NCBI RefSeq assembly: GCF_011386835.1
Contig: NC_088792.1
Coordinates: 41,530,882 to 41,594,881, forward strand
DNA from: Chrysemys picta bellii
Taxonomy: Eukaryota > Chordata > Testudines > Emydidae
DNA length: 64,000 nucleotides
Reading direction: 5' to 3'
The position numbers were made by a program, and so were the translations under genes. Positions 39,301 through 54,300 of the stretch are shown here, piece after piece (positions within the stretch are counted from its first letter, which is position 1; each line of letters opens with the position of its first letter). The notes beneath the pieces were generated by a model that was not told the DNA's origin, ran no database searches, and saw only the letters and a program-made list of their open reading frames with translations.

Positions 39301-42300
39301 TTACCCCAGTTCCCTAAATAGCCCCCTCAAGGACTGAACTCACAACCCTGGGTTTAGCAGGCTAATGCTCAAACCACTGAGCTATCCCTCCCCCCCAGTT
39401 TGATGAACGATGTCAACCATTAATGCTGTGATAAAGTTCTGAAAACGTTGAGGTCCCTTCAGCCCCTGCTTAGTATTGTCTCTAGACCTTCAAAGCCCCT
39501 GCTTTCACAACTACACAAGACAGAGAATAGCAGCCCACTAATCTTCATGTGGCTAGCCTGCTCCTTACTCCCCTGCAAAAATTCAGAAGAGGTTGAATAC
39601 TGTCTAATCCACCAGAGGATGGAGAGTGGAAATTCATGGGAATTTCAATATTCAGTCTTAACACATACTAAAACCACAGGCAGCACATATTGCACAGCAC
39701 TGCAGTGCATACCAGGCATTGCTGAATTCCAATGAGTGAACAGAACTGCTTCACCATCGGTCCACTTGAAAGTCCCTTGTTCCTCTACATCTGAAAGACC
39801 TGTCCAGAAATATTTTTCAGGCCTTAGCCCAATCAGACTAATCAGATAGGCTTGTTCATTTCTGTTAAGGAAAATAATGTTTCAAAACTAAGATTTAATC
39901 ATGGCTTTTCTTTTTAATGAAATCATTCAGAATGGAAAACTTGATAAAAGAATTAAAATGAAATTAAAAAAGAATGGTTGGTTTAAATCAATTAATTTAT
40001 ACTTTGAACAAATTCAGCTGCTGACACCAGAAAGGAAGCATGATAATTATGGCCTATTAATAATTTGGAATGATTCCTTCTCCTCCTGCACAATATAAGA
40101 CATTATACATTTGTCTGAGAGTTAGACGGGAGAAGGCAGAGGCAGATCCTAGTATGGTCATGATGGAGCTGCTGTCTATTAGCTCCTTATATGTGGCATT
40201 TTGTTTTGTTGTTTAAATTTTGGGGCTACCACTGCCTTAGGAAATAGAGGGCCATATGCTGAGAGAGACCCCACAAACCTTGATCCTCTGATTTTTAATA
40301 AAAGAATATGATGGGCTGGACTATGTCCAGAGGTCCTCTGCTGGAGGCCTCACAGTCCTGCCTCACTCTGCCTCAGAAAAGAGAAGAGGAGAAGCCCTCC
40401 AGGTGGCCTACAATGGCTATGGGGAAGCAGCCAATCGGAGGGGATGATGGAGCGCCATATAAAAAAAAGGAGCAGAGACAAAGCAGTCAGTTGCTGCCTG
40501 GAGCTGGAAGAGAGAGAACCAGGTTCGTGGCCAGTTGGAAGTACAGCAGGACCACAGACAGCTCAGCTAGGGCAAAGCTGAGCCCACGGAGGGCTGTTGA
40601 AGACCAGGGGAGTTAAGAAGGAACTCCTGGATGGCTGAAGGGACCGAGCAAGGACTGAGCCCAAAACCTAGCCAGACCAAGCAAGGGTACCACAATGGGC
40701 CCTGTTGGTCTAGTTAAAGACTAAGCGGGGTGGGGGTGGGGTTGCTGCCGAAAAGGATGTACCAATGGAGGGTACCTTGTTGCGCCCTGTTGAACTGGTA
40801 TAGAGGGCAGTGTGTCCACGAAGGAAGCTTTCGTGCAAAGTAAACACTGTATACCCCAGAAGGGGTTTGTTCATGCTGTTCCACCTATAGATAGCGTGAG
40901 AGATTCGGCCAGAGGGCTGAGTCACTGAAGACCCTCCAAAGAAACCACTGGCCAGGGGGGTTGCTTGTGAGAGGTGGGTGCCACCTCATTCCAAGAACTA
41001 AGAAACAGCAGGCTCCCACCCGATCACAAGGGGGCACTCGCGAGAGGTGGGTGCTGACCCTGTTACAAGGAACTATTACTAAAAAAATATTTTTCCCCTG
41101 ATATTTTTGCTCAAATGTTTCACCTCAAGGAGATATAAACTAATTAAACTAATAATTTAAAGAAAGATTTATAACTATTACAATCTGTCAATTAAAATTA
41201 AAATGATAAACCATTAAAAGTCATTAGAATCCATCAATTGTTAATTTAAATCATTAGAATTGTCAATTATGACACAATGTACAACACACAAGGTGTTCCA
41301 CATTTTGGTCATTTGTCACACACGCATTCTGTTGGCTCATGTCAGACACTGGCAGTTTTGAAGACTGAAAGATGTGTGCACTACATTTCCCTCACAAGCC
41401 AAATCTGGACCAAGAAGCATAGTTTACATATGCTTGGATTAAGCAATGAGAAGAAATGAAGGAAAGAAAACCTGTAAACAGTAAGAAAATGTTATTTGAA
41501 AATCCTGGATAAGAATAAGGAGGGATTTCTGAAATGATAGAGCATCCAAAAAAGTATGGAGATGCACAGAAGTAGATGCATGCATGAAAACAATATGAAA
41601 GAATGGTCAAACCAAATTTAAACCAATGTATCCATCTCAATAAACCAAATCAAAATATAAACTTGAAAGTTAAAATCCAATCCCAGAAGTGTCTCTTCTT
41701 TGCAAGTGAGGTCATAATGGAGCTGTAGGATATGGTTAATATCAGAAACAGAAGCAGAAACAGAACCTCAAAAGTCAGAATGAGACCTGAAAGGAAAAAG
41801 AAGCAAATAAATAATTAATAAAGCCTTCCTATAACCAGGAAATGAAGAAGAACATAAGACTCCATTTAGCCCATGAGGGACCATCTCTGCAAATCTAATT
41901 TTACCTGGGAAGCACTCGGATACTACCACGACAGAGACTATAGAAAACCCCAAGGCACATAGGCATTCATTTTTTTCTGTGTAGATCCTCTGTATTTGGC
42001 TCAGCACTAGAAAAGTTCTAGAGTATTTTAAAATGTAAAACCTTCAAAGCTTTTTCCATCATTAGCACAAATTTAAAAGTAGAAAAAAATATATTTTTCA
42101 TACCTATCTTCCACAGTAGCTAGGTAACCATTGCTCCTTTCACATGTCTTATTTGCTTCTGAGAATGTTACAAATGTGTGTCCAACCAAATAACAGTGAA
42201 ATCCATGTCTTTTCCAGCCCTGTGACAAACATGATGCAAACACATGAGTTCTTGACAGATTAACATATAGATTCTGTTCTGCCCTTTAACATATAAATAC

Positions 42301-45300
42301 ATATTAAAGTGAAATCGATTGATGAAGCTCAGTTGAGAAAACAGAAGAGACTGTGATCACCACACATAGGCAGGGCTGTTATTTAACAAAAGGAAGCTCC
42401 CTGCCTCTACAGAGATCAGTATTGTTGTTACTCAGGGGATGATGCTGGGAGGTCTGCCAAGAGCAGCTTGCACCTGGCCCATCTTTTCCTCCTCTTATGT
42501 TGGTATGATTTTCCTGGAGTGGAAGATTATCTTTCCTGATCAGGATGGCCTTACACTGATTTGCAGGCTTGGTTACGCACGCCCCAGAAGAACAAAGATG
42601 CTGACTTTGCTCGGCTCAGAGGGAAATTATGTCTATGTAGCTCAAGAATTGTGGCCTCTAAAACCTTGAAATACAAAAATGATTTAAATTATTCACATAG
42701 AACCAGAGCTACCAATATCTGATTACACTGGCTCTTCCGAATTCAATGAAGGACCCTTTGTGATCCAGCCTAGGTTTGTTCTCCTGAGTCTACGACAGAG
42801 GCTTACCCCAAACCAGCATACAGTAAACCAGTGGATTTCTGGGCAGGTGAGACTTGCTAAGTTTGCTGACTAGGAACCATATCACCTGTTGGGTTTGTTC
42901 AAAGTCCAGCCAGGCAGCCCACAAATAAGGAATCTGAACCAGACAGCTGGGAAGGGAGATTCTTCTCTGCTTTGAATTAATTTCCGTTTCTTATTAGTTG
43001 CTGATGCTAAAGACTATGAAGAGACAGAATATCTGAGACTTGAGACAGAGAGGCCTCTGGTGGGTGCTATGTTTGTTATTTCATTGGGTTAAGAGCCTTA
43101 AATAAACACAGGATGTTGTGAAGACTTTTTGTTAACCAAAACGGTCTATGTATATCTATTACTGAGAGGGAAACTGGACTCCATTATAAAGAAGAGGGAG
43201 GAGATGGAAGCATTCATATAAATGAAAAATGAATTCAGAGTAGATTTGCATCTGAAAATGAATGATAATAAAAATTGTACATACATGAGCAGCTTGCTAA
43301 GGGAAAAAAACACCAGGCTCCTTCAAAAGAGTACTTTCTCTTCCCCCTAGTTACTCAATAGGGGGGAAGAGGAAATACTTTGAAGAGCACGAAACCCAAT
43401 AGGCTAAATATAGACCTTTATAGATCACACTTACTCTCTGACAGCCTGGATCGATGATCTCCACTTCCCTGGGAGCTTGTGGTAAAGGTGTCCTTTTGCA
43501 GATATAACCAAGTTTCTTTTCACAAACATTAGCTGCCCAATATCCATCCTGAACATGATGGGGGAGAGAGAAAAGAATGTCCAGGAAGAGGGATGCATAA
43601 TCTTTAGAAAACTGCTAATTTCCTTGCTCATGCTCATTTTTAATCTGTTGCATAAATTGGTTAATATATATAGATTGCATCAAAAAGTGATGTGCCAGAT
43701 TCATCACAGCGTTACTCGAGTTCTACACTGCTGTAACTCCAGTGAAAGGAGTAGAACTGGAGTAATGCAGGCTTGAACGTGTCCCCATAAGTATGACGAT
43801 GTCACTTATGAGTAGGAGACTCGATGAAAGCCAGTGAATTTTGTGAGAGAGAAAGTGAAAAAACACACTAAAAATAAATCATAATGTCCCACAAAATGTT
43901 AATTAATTTTGATGTTAGATGTTTCTCATTAATTATTTATTATATTATTTTGTAATGAACTAGATGAACTTTCCTGTAGTATGTTTTGTAAAAGATACCT
44001 AAGAACTATCTGCCATTAGATCTTTGCTGAGAAACAGTCAACTTGAAATGATTTTTGTTTTTATTTATGGTGGTTTGGAGTGTTTTGTTACCTTCCATTT
44101 ATTTATTTTTAACAAATCTAGCTATGTTTCCATACTGCCCTGCATGAATGAGAAATCTGCGAGGACCAAGAAATAGATGAAGCCATATCTCCCTCCTCCC
44201 TCAGGGGAGCTTGTCAGGCTCAAGCAAGGAGAGTAAGCAGCACCCTGAGCAAGAGGGAGAGAGGAGAGGATTTGGGGCTGAGTTACAGTTCCTTCCCAGT
44301 GTACATCTACATGCTGCCTTTTACACAGGCTGAACCTAGACACTCAGTTTAGCCCTAAATGGCATGCACAATGTCGTACAGAGAGTTAGTGTCAGAACCA
44401 GGATTAAAACGGAGATGCCCTGGTCCATGCTTAATCCATTAGACCACAGTGCCCACTATGTAAACTACTTAATTACTCTGTTCTTCAGTAGCTCTGTTCT
44501 TCCGCCCATTTAATGGTGGGAGAGGATTAATATTTACCATTGATGGAAACAAAAAATATCCTAGGCCGAGCTGGCAGTGACACCTAAATTGCCTAATACT
44601 TCTCATTATAAGACCCTGCTTTCATTTGCTTATGATTTGCCAAACTTTAACCGTTTGAGATTAAATTTTCCCTGCTGGGTGTTTGCCTCAAGCTGAACTT
44701 TTCTTTTGAAAGTTTCAACAAAAACAGTTCAGCCACTTCTCAGAACAAGGTTAGAGAAAAAGACATTGTTTTGCCCGTATTAAAAAAAATTCTTATAATC
44801 ATTTACTCCAAAAGCATCATGCTTTGGAGCAGCAGTACTGCCAACCTGAGATGCTCAGTAATCATGAATAAAGCAACAGAGGGTCTTGTGGCACCTTTAA
44901 GACTAACAGAAGTATTGGGAGCATAAGCTTTCGTGGGTAAGAACCTCACTTCTTCAGATGCATCTGTACTTGCATCTGAAGAAGTGAGGTTCTTACCCAC
45001 GAAAGCTTATGCTCCCAATACTTCTGTTAGTCTTAAAGGTGCCACAAGACCCGCTGTTGCTTTTTACAGATTCAGACTAACTAACCTCTGATAGTAATCA
45101 TGAATGAGGCACTTAAAATTATGAGAGTGGCTTAAAAATCATGAGATTTTTAAAAAAATAATACGTATTGGGCTCTTTTTATTGGCCTGTTGGTTTCCAT
45201 TATGGTTCAATGTCTTTGTGTTATCAAGCTTTTCTCTGAAACCAGGAGAGCTAGAATCAAAGTGTGTGTGGGGGAGGGGGAAAGGGGGGGATTTAAACCA

Positions 45301-48300
45301 AAACTGAGATTTTCGTATAACTTTTTAATCTCAGAAGCTGGAGCTTTAAGAAAAACACCAAATATAGCAAGACTTGTGATAAAAATCACAAGAGTTGGTA
45401 ACACTGGGGCAGAGACTTGTAATTTGGCAGGGGGATGCCCTGGTGTCAGGGATGTGCCTTTTGCCATCCCCATGAAAGTCCACCAAATTTGGCCAGGTTA
45501 TAAACCTCAGAAAACTATCAGGACCCACATGCTAAGAACAGACTTGTTAGAATTTGGCAGTTATTTTCTCCAAAGTTCCCATTTGGACTGGGCATGCTCC
45601 AGCCAGGGACTGAAGGGACTGAGTGGAATGGAGAGAGTGAGTAGTGGTGTGGGGCAGAGACAAGCTGTGTGGGAGGGATAGACAGGTTGTGGGGCACACA
45701 GGAGCAGAGATAGGCTGCAGGGTGGTGGTAGATAGAGCCTAGGGCAGGGGTTCTCACAACAAATTTTTGGTGGCCTCAGAGTGAGGCCACCAACTCTTGC
45801 TGGTGGCCACTCTGACAATTTTTTCTAAAATACTTAATTAACTTTAGGAAAAACAAATAAATATGCACATATACATGCCCAAATCATTGTAATTTATCTA
45901 TGTAGGGTTTTTTTTTAAGACTCAATAATAAAAATAATGTACAGTTGTCCTGAACCTTATTGGACCTAAACAGAATAGAAACACAAATAAGGTGCTTTGA
46001 ATGTTCTTGTCTTTATTCTTGTTGTTTCTTTTTTTTTTTTTAAAGACTTGCTAGCTATAAGTAAGTCTGCTGTGAAAAGTGATATTTGTATGTTTGTTAA
46101 TATCACTTTTCAAAGCAGACTTACTCAGCCCTGGCAAGCTCGGAGACAAATTAAGCCCTGGATGTGTACAGAGGTAGTGGGGGCATGGGCGATGGAGCAC
46201 TGTGGGAGGCAGCAGGGACCAGAAGTGATGATGGGGATGAGCCTGGGCCAGAGCCCACCACTGTGCAGCCAGGGAATGGAGCCCAAAGCCCCCTGGCTGG
46301 AGTCTGCCACTTGCCACCCCAGAGCTGAAGCCCAACCCTATCGCCTCCGGGAAGGTGGGGAACTGACTGACTGACTGCCTGCTCCTGCAGCTTGTACCTC
46401 CCCAGAGAGGGGTGGGGTGCAATCACTGCTGGTGGCCCCTGGGGAGGAGCCACTGTTTTCCCCTCTTCCCCCACCCCCCAAATCATTTCCCTGGAAGCTG
46501 TGGCTGCAAGAAAAGCGCCTGGTGGCTGCATACAGCCATGGTGGCCACATTTGAGAAACGCTGTGCTAGGGCAGGGGCAAAAGGCTGGAGGAGGTATAGG
46601 AAATAAGGGTTTGTAACTACTAGAGAACACTCCCTTCCAGAACTCTCCAGGAATCCAGAGTTTCAACATTTCTCTGCTGTCAGCAACTGGCTGTTCACAG
46701 TCAGAGACAAAATATGTGTCTCATACCCCTCCTCTGGCTTGTCCACATAGAGGACAACAGCCTGCTACTACTACCAGTTACTTGGTAAGCTCAACTGATT
46801 GAGACCCGGGCTCTAGAACTAGAGGTTCCAATCCTGCTCATGACCCATTTGGGGGGAGAGGGAGGGTGAATAATATTCCACATCATAAAATGTATGTCTT
46901 TTCAGTGTTTGGCTTTTTAAAACCTAGGACATTATACACAAAAAAGCAAAACAAAACAAAAACCCACGTTAAAAGATATTTATGGTTGTAAAAGTGGGCA
47001 GTCAAAAGTAATGTAGGATTTAAGATGTTCACAGCCTTAAGAAGGTATATACATATCTTAGGTTTACAGACAGGGAAACAAACTCAGAAGTTCAGTCACT
47101 TCCCTGGAGTATGGTCTAGTGAATTAGAAAACAGAGTATGTAATAGCTACTTATAATAATAACAAATAAATCACTGTGAGCCTCTAAAACCAAAGGCATC
47201 ACTTGTTGCTATGACCATAACAACAAAATAATTTTGGAATTTCTGGGCCAAGTTCTTTAGGAGATATGAAATGCTAAAAGACATTAGGAAAATATTACTC
47301 CTTCACTTTTGATCTCACACATCTTATAAATGCCCTGTCTGATTGGTCCCAAACTTATATGAAAACTTACTTTAGGCTGAGATCTGGCATGTGAAATTTC
47401 AAGTGGTTTCATGTGTTTATGGTAAGGTTATGGAGAAAAGAGGTATGTGAACATTTCAGAATCAGCCTTATAATGAATGGCAGTTTAAGCCTGAACTATG
47501 TAATGATTAGCATCACTATAAAGCACAAATTCTTAATAGTGAGAGTAAATTAACCCTTGGAACAATTTACACAGGGTCGTGATGGATTCTCCATCACTCA
47601 CATTTTTAAATCAAGATTCAATATTTTTCTAAAAGAGCTGGTCTAGAATTATTTAGGGAAAGTTCTGTGGCCTGTGTTATACAGGAGGTCAGACGAGATG
47701 ATCACAGCTGTCCCTTCTGGCCTTCCAATCTATAGATCTATGAAAAATAATTGAATTATTTTACCTGTCCCTTCATAACAACACAATCTTCTTGTCTCTT
47801 TGCATAGCTGGGTTGACCGCGTAGCCATTTAATATATGTCACAGGAGTCCCATCACTCCATTCAAAATACATTTGAATCTTAAGGGCATTCAGTCCAATC
47901 CATAGGTCTTCTGTTGGCGCTAACATAAAACCAGTTGGTGTGTTAATGACACTTTTACTGGTAACAGAGTACATTTCCATGTCTGGAATGAGATTTCAGT
48001 CATGAATGTTGGGATATAGCACTTAGAGAGTTACGGTAAGTCTTTCTCCTTTAGCAAAAATGCAGGTTGCTCCTTCACATCCCTCTCTGCTGTGAGAGGT
48101 AAGCTGGCCTACATTTTAACATGGCTAAGTCTTAGATTCACTCAAAAAATCTTGCCTTTAACAAAGGGACATATGCTCTTTGCAAATGGCAGAGGAGAGA
48201 TATAAACAATTTTTGACAAACTTTATTGATAACTTAAAGCAACAAAATAAAGGCAGAAATATGCTGGTTTGTGCCTGGTTCTGTCTTCTGTCAGCAGTGG

Positions 48301-51300
48301 CCTTACAGGTGCTGGGATTGAGCAACAGCATCCCTCTTAACAACAGAGGGCTGCCATTGACTGGAAAACTGCAGAACCAGACCAGCTATCCCCATGCTGT
48401 CCCACAATTCAGCACTGGTTGTGGTGGTTGGCCTGGCACATATTTGATGAAGTTGTTTGTACCCTGTTCACCTTTTCTATTTCTTTTCATAAAAAAATAC
48501 ATTTTCCTCATTATGGTTCACAAGAAAAAAAAATACATTTTTGCAAAATGTTGGCAGCCCAAAAACTCTTTGGAGACACCTCTGCATGACTGTCTCCTGC
48601 AGGTCCATGAAACAAAGAGGAGGAGGAATTTGGTGGTTTCTTATAACTTATGCTGACACCAACCACAATAGCCCATATTTTGTTTGTACAAAGTAGCAGA
48701 GTTGTTTCTTCCTAATTGTTCTTCACTAGGGCCCCAATGCAGCAATGCATTTAAGCACATGTTCAACTTTAAGCATGAGTAGTTCTGTCAATTTTAATGG
48801 GACTCCTCCAGTGCTTAAAGTTAAGCACATGCTCATATGTTGGATTGAGGCCTAGCTCAGAAGATCTTGGTCACTACAGAACTTGTCAGCCTCCAATGCA
48901 TGGGACTGGGGTTGGAGGCACAAGATTCACCCCCCGTTATGTACTAAGAAAGCAGGTTGGCACACACAAGCTATAGAATTTTTCCTTTCCTACTGTACAA
49001 CTTTTTTTAATACTTAGATTTTTACTTCATAAGTAAACAAAAATATTCTTCTGTGTTTATGTAAAAAACACCCATTAAGTCTGATCCATTCTTTGGCTAT
49101 AAATGTTAGCAGTAGTGTTCAAAATAAAAACCAGCTAACTGTTCATTATAAATACTGCAGACAACACAGTTGCCTGTAGTAATACTTACTGTAGCCAAGC
49201 TGAGAAACAATAAAGCTGTTCTCTGCAATATTATGCATACTCGACAAATTTCCATCTTGCTTCTTACATGAAGTCAAAGCTTCTTTCCATACTTTGGTCT
49301 CTCTGTGAATCATGTAACAGTGACCTGAGTATGGCAGCCACCCATCTGGACATTTAATAGGCCCCAAGTGATCTAAAATCAAAATAAAAATGTTTTAGAG
49401 CAATGTAAAAAAGAACAAAGTAAATGAGACTGGCAGTATTTTCTGTTATTATGCATAAAATACAGGAGATCTAGCTGAATATAGGTGACATTTGCGGTCA
49501 GAAATTCAAGAACATTCTAGTGAGAATTAAAATATGATTAATATTAAATATGTTAAATGTGAATATAAATAAAATATGGTTCTTTATCATTTAAACATCT
49601 AAATATCATAAAATACCCAGACTTGGACAGATCTACCCAGACTTGTCATGTAGTGCAGCTCCATAGAAGTTTCAGGTATTGACACTCATGGTCTAAATCT
49701 CTAGTAACTGCTTATAAGTAACTGACCATCAGAAATAATTTTGTAAACTACTGCAACTAATTGTCTCGTCTTTAAATTGTCACCTTTTTACATTGGGCCA
49801 CTAAATACAGGTTTCAGACCGTAACTTTAGGTCCCCTTTTTAAAAAATCTTGACCCATTTCTTTCTCATGTTATTATTGTCAGTTAAAATATTCTTAAAT
49901 AAAATCTCTATCTAGTTTAATAAGTTTGTCACTGAGCATTTACAGCAGCTTTCAAAGCATCCCTGGGAAACAGCCTATTGAAGATCACTTCTAGGTATAG
50001 CATATGACTGCTATTAACTTGTCATTTGCATGCTTTAGGTCAAAGGCAGCCTGCAGTCTAAATGTAGTCCAAGGAAATGTAAAATGTAGCCCATGGCCGC
50101 TTTTTAATACAGAGACGTGGATAATGAAAACTAGTGCTCCTGCTGTCCAGCATGCAACACTTCATGTCCATCTGAGCAGTAGTCATCACAGACTGACTCT
50201 TTGCATTAAAGGTTAGGGTGGTTGTGGTGTGTGCCTTTTGTGCAATTAAGGACATGAAATTACAATTATGGTTTATGCAAATTCGATCCTTGGCTCCTGT
50301 CAAATTGCCAATATGGCTTTTAGTTGTGTAAAATTTAGCCACCCTGCTTTAGATGAATGGAATAATGGAATTCTTCCCAGAGTGGTTAATATAGGATAAG
50401 GGCAGAATAATGGCCTTTTGTACCAAGCAATATAGAAAATTGTGTGTCCCCACCTGCTTGTGCACAAAGGTATGCACATACACACACGGGTGTTTTTAAA
50501 GTATTGCTCTTGGCTAAAAAAATAACTTCCACTGTAATTTCATGGCGATCAAAATGCATCTCCTTTTTATCCATTGCACATCTTTGCAGGCTGCCGTTTC
50601 TACCAAAAAACAACAACTTTTTATTAAATTAACACACTTACCTGAAGGCGTATTGAGAGACTCTAAAGTGGAGTTTCCCCTTTTACAAATGTAGCCATGT
50701 TTCTGATTACATGCCTGGTTTTCCCATTTAGAAGCTCTTCTGGGATTCAGCATGGCACAGAGTTTACCAGGGGCTGGAATGGGGCTTCCTTTGACAAACA
50801 GATAAAACAGAATCTCCATGTAATCACTGCAAAAAACCATGTCACCAATAGAAGGAACAATTTTTTGGTGATCTCTCTTGCCTTTATGATTGTTAAACTG
50901 ACTAGACGCAGAGCACTATCAGCTGCACAGATTAATCAAACTGAAAAAAGTTAATAGATTCTGAGGCCAAAAGGGAACCTTGGGATCATCTAGCCTGACC
51001 TCCTGTATAACACAGGCCACAGAACTTCACCAAAATAATTCCTAGAGCAGAGCTTGTAGAAAAAGAGCCAATCCTGATTTTAAAAATTTCAGTGATGGAG
51101 AATCTACCATCACTCTTGGTAAATTGTTCCAATGGTTAATTATTCTCACCATTAAACATTTACTCCTTATTTCCAGTCTGAATTTGTCTGGCTTCAACTT
51201 CCAGCTATGGGATTGCATTATATCTTTCTCTGCTAGACTGAAGAGCTCATTATTAAATGTTTGTTCCCCATGTAGATACATATAGACAGTCACCCTGTAG

Positions 51301-54300
51301 CCTTCTCTTAGGTAAGCTAAACAGAGTGAGCTCCTTGAATCTATCACTATAAAGCATATTTTTTAATCCTTTAATCATTCTCATAGATCTTTTCTGAACC
51401 CTTTCCAATTTACCAACATCGTTCCTGAATTGTGGATACCAGGACTGGACACTGTATTCCTGCAGCAGTCACACCTGTGCAGAATTCAAAGGTAAAATAA
51501 CCTCTGTTCTGAGTCAAGATTCCTGTTTATTCATTATGCAGGTGGGGTCGCCCCAAAGGATTGCATCCAGCTTTTTGTAGAAACGGCAGGTCATGGGGGC
51601 AGTACCGGAGCGGTGGTTTGCCTCCCGCGCTTTGTGGTAGGCATTCCCCAGCTCCTTCACTTTAACCCTGCATGGCACTGCGTCCTGGTCATGGCCCCTT
51701 TCTCTCACGGACCTTGATATCTGCCCATAGGTATCGTAATACCTATGGCTGGAGCCAGCTGGGACTGGACAGCTTCCTCCCCCTCCCCAAACACTAATGA
51801 GGTCCAGCACCTCGCCATTGCTCCATACTGGGGATCGCCTGGCGTGTGGAGACATGGTCATCTGGAAAGATGTGCTGAGAGCACTCCATGCCTTGCTGAG
51901 CAAACAGGAAGGGGAATTTCAAAATTCCCAGAGAATTTAAAGGGAGGGTCTGACAGTTGGTTACCTGGGGGCAGGCTAATAGCGTTCAAAGTGATGACCA
52001 GAGTGGCTAGAACAGGCATTGTGGGACACTTCTGGAGGCCGATCAGAGCGCATTAACAGACCAGGGCATCCACACTGGCACCACGATGCTCCAGCTGGGG
52101 CGCAGCAAGCATTATGCTTCTCGTGGAGGTGGATTACCGGGGGTGCTCCAGCCACGAGTCCGGGTGATCTAAGTGCCTTGCCAGTGTGGACATCTCTGCA
52201 GTTAGGGTGTATGGGGCTGATTTAATGCGCTCTAGCTTGCAAGTGTAGCCAAGGCCTAAGTCAACACAAGGTGGCTTATGTTGACATAACTTTGTAGTGC
52301 AGACCTGGCCTAAGCTGCAGAGATGTGTCTGCAGAGACCCTGGAGCAATAGCTCTGAGTGCTGTGAACTGCCCCGTTCATTTCTGTGAGGTGTTAATGCA
52401 GATACCCAGTAATGATAATTTAAATGTCAACATTGTTGATTACTTCATTGTACATATCAAAAAGGGTGGAGAGGGAAGGATAGATCCACACAAGTTATTG
52501 TGAGTGATGTCTTATTTTGGTGCCACAAGTGGGTGGAGTTTGGAAGACAGATTCGCTTTTTTTCCTTTTTCTTTAATCAAAGAGCCAAGCCCAGTGAGCC
52601 CAGTGGAACCAATGGGTATATTCAAGACCTACTGAGAAGCCTAGCAGTTCACATGATCATATTTTGAAAGTCTGCACAATCTACTATGAGCAGCTGTTCA
52701 TTTGTCAATTTACATGGCCAGAGTTTATTTTGTGGAAGCAGCTTGGAAACCATCATGTTTCCCCCTGAATCATACCCTGTCACAAGCATTGGATTATTGA
52801 TTTCAGCAACAAATAAGCTACAAGAGCAGATGAACACATACAAATTACAATCAAGATTTCATGCAACTGGCCTTAGAAATAAAAAATAGCAAATATGTAA
52901 TAGACTATATAAGCAACAATGGGCTTGATTTCCACTGCATTATTCCAGTTACACTGTCATCAAAGGATGCAGTGGCCCCTGTTCTCTAAATAGAATGTGT
53001 TGAAGATTTTTGATGAAGCATCAGTTTTACTCCAACGGTGTATAATATTTAGAATATGTGAAGAAGATGCAATGCCTTTATTTCCTAAATATTTTGCTGC
53101 TTCTGGAAGCTTCAATTTATATTTCTCATTTTTGGATTACATTTTAAGGAAAAATTTGGATCAGATCTGTTTGGTGATTATTAACTCCAAATGATATTCA
53201 TTTCTATAGACAGTTCCATGTTTATAGTGATAAAAAATACTGGTGTTGAAATCTATAATGTGCATCAGAGAATTTTACTCTTAAAAATGATGGGGCAGAC
53301 CATCAGCTAGTGTAAATCAGTGACTTCAGTGGAGCTATACCACTTTACACCAGCAGAAGATCTATTTTGATTATTATAAACAGATTTACCTACCTGGAGC
53401 CCAGTTTAAATATCTGAGAGGACTGCTGCCCATCCACTGCCATCCACTGTTAAAATTCAAACTATTAAGTCCAATCCAGAAAGCAGAATCCATATTTTTA
53501 GTTATCTCTAAATTACAAAAGAAATTAAATGAAACTTTGAACCAAAATTTACATTTCTCAGACAAAGCCAGTTAATAAAAATATCACTTTTCCAATTAGT
53601 AAAATATATAGATGAGAATAGGAACACAATATACATGTGAGCATATATGTGTAAAGGTTACAGAGATTTCTGGCTAACAAAAGGAATAAATGAACTTTTC
53701 ATTTCAGCACAAACATAGCACATGAAAGATTCACTAGCTCTCTTCTGGTCTTGTTCCAAACTGGTGTTTATGAAGCCTCCTTCATGACTTTTATAAAGGA
53801 GCTTAAATTATTAACTCCATTGGTGTTATTGGAAGTTGACGCATGTAAAATCCACCCATATTAGGATGAGACTAACCACCTTCATGTATTCAGAAGTTAT
53901 ATATTGGAGTTATAAATAATCACTAAAGATTACAGGAAACATATTAATCTATGGATCAGATTATGGCTACTCCTGAACAGTGGTGGGAGGAAGCAGATGA
54001 TGTGGAGACAACCTTTGCACCAGGACTTGCTTCTTGTTTTTTCATGGCCAATGTCACTATGCTCCCCGAATGGGGAATGGCCAGTCTTCCTGTACTGCAG
54101 GCTAGTGGGTGGGGGGATGTGTTTTATCCTTTTAAAGGGTGTCATAAATGCTGCTGCCTCACTGAAAAGGTTTCCCAGACCATTGAGATGCATTTAGAAT
54201 TGACACAATAACAGAAAAATCACTGTGGGTGAAACCCTGGTCCCACAGACATCAATGCGAGTTTTTCCATTAACTTCAATGCAGCCAAGATGTCACCTTG

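Noticed and set aside
39401..40300. Open plus frames near exon 9
   Set aside because: No family resemblance, and they partly overlap the antisense of MRC1-like exon 9.
46051..46669. Several overlapping frames of 120-170 codons
   Set aside because: They fall inside the hAT element at 45745-46563 and have no transposase or other motif.
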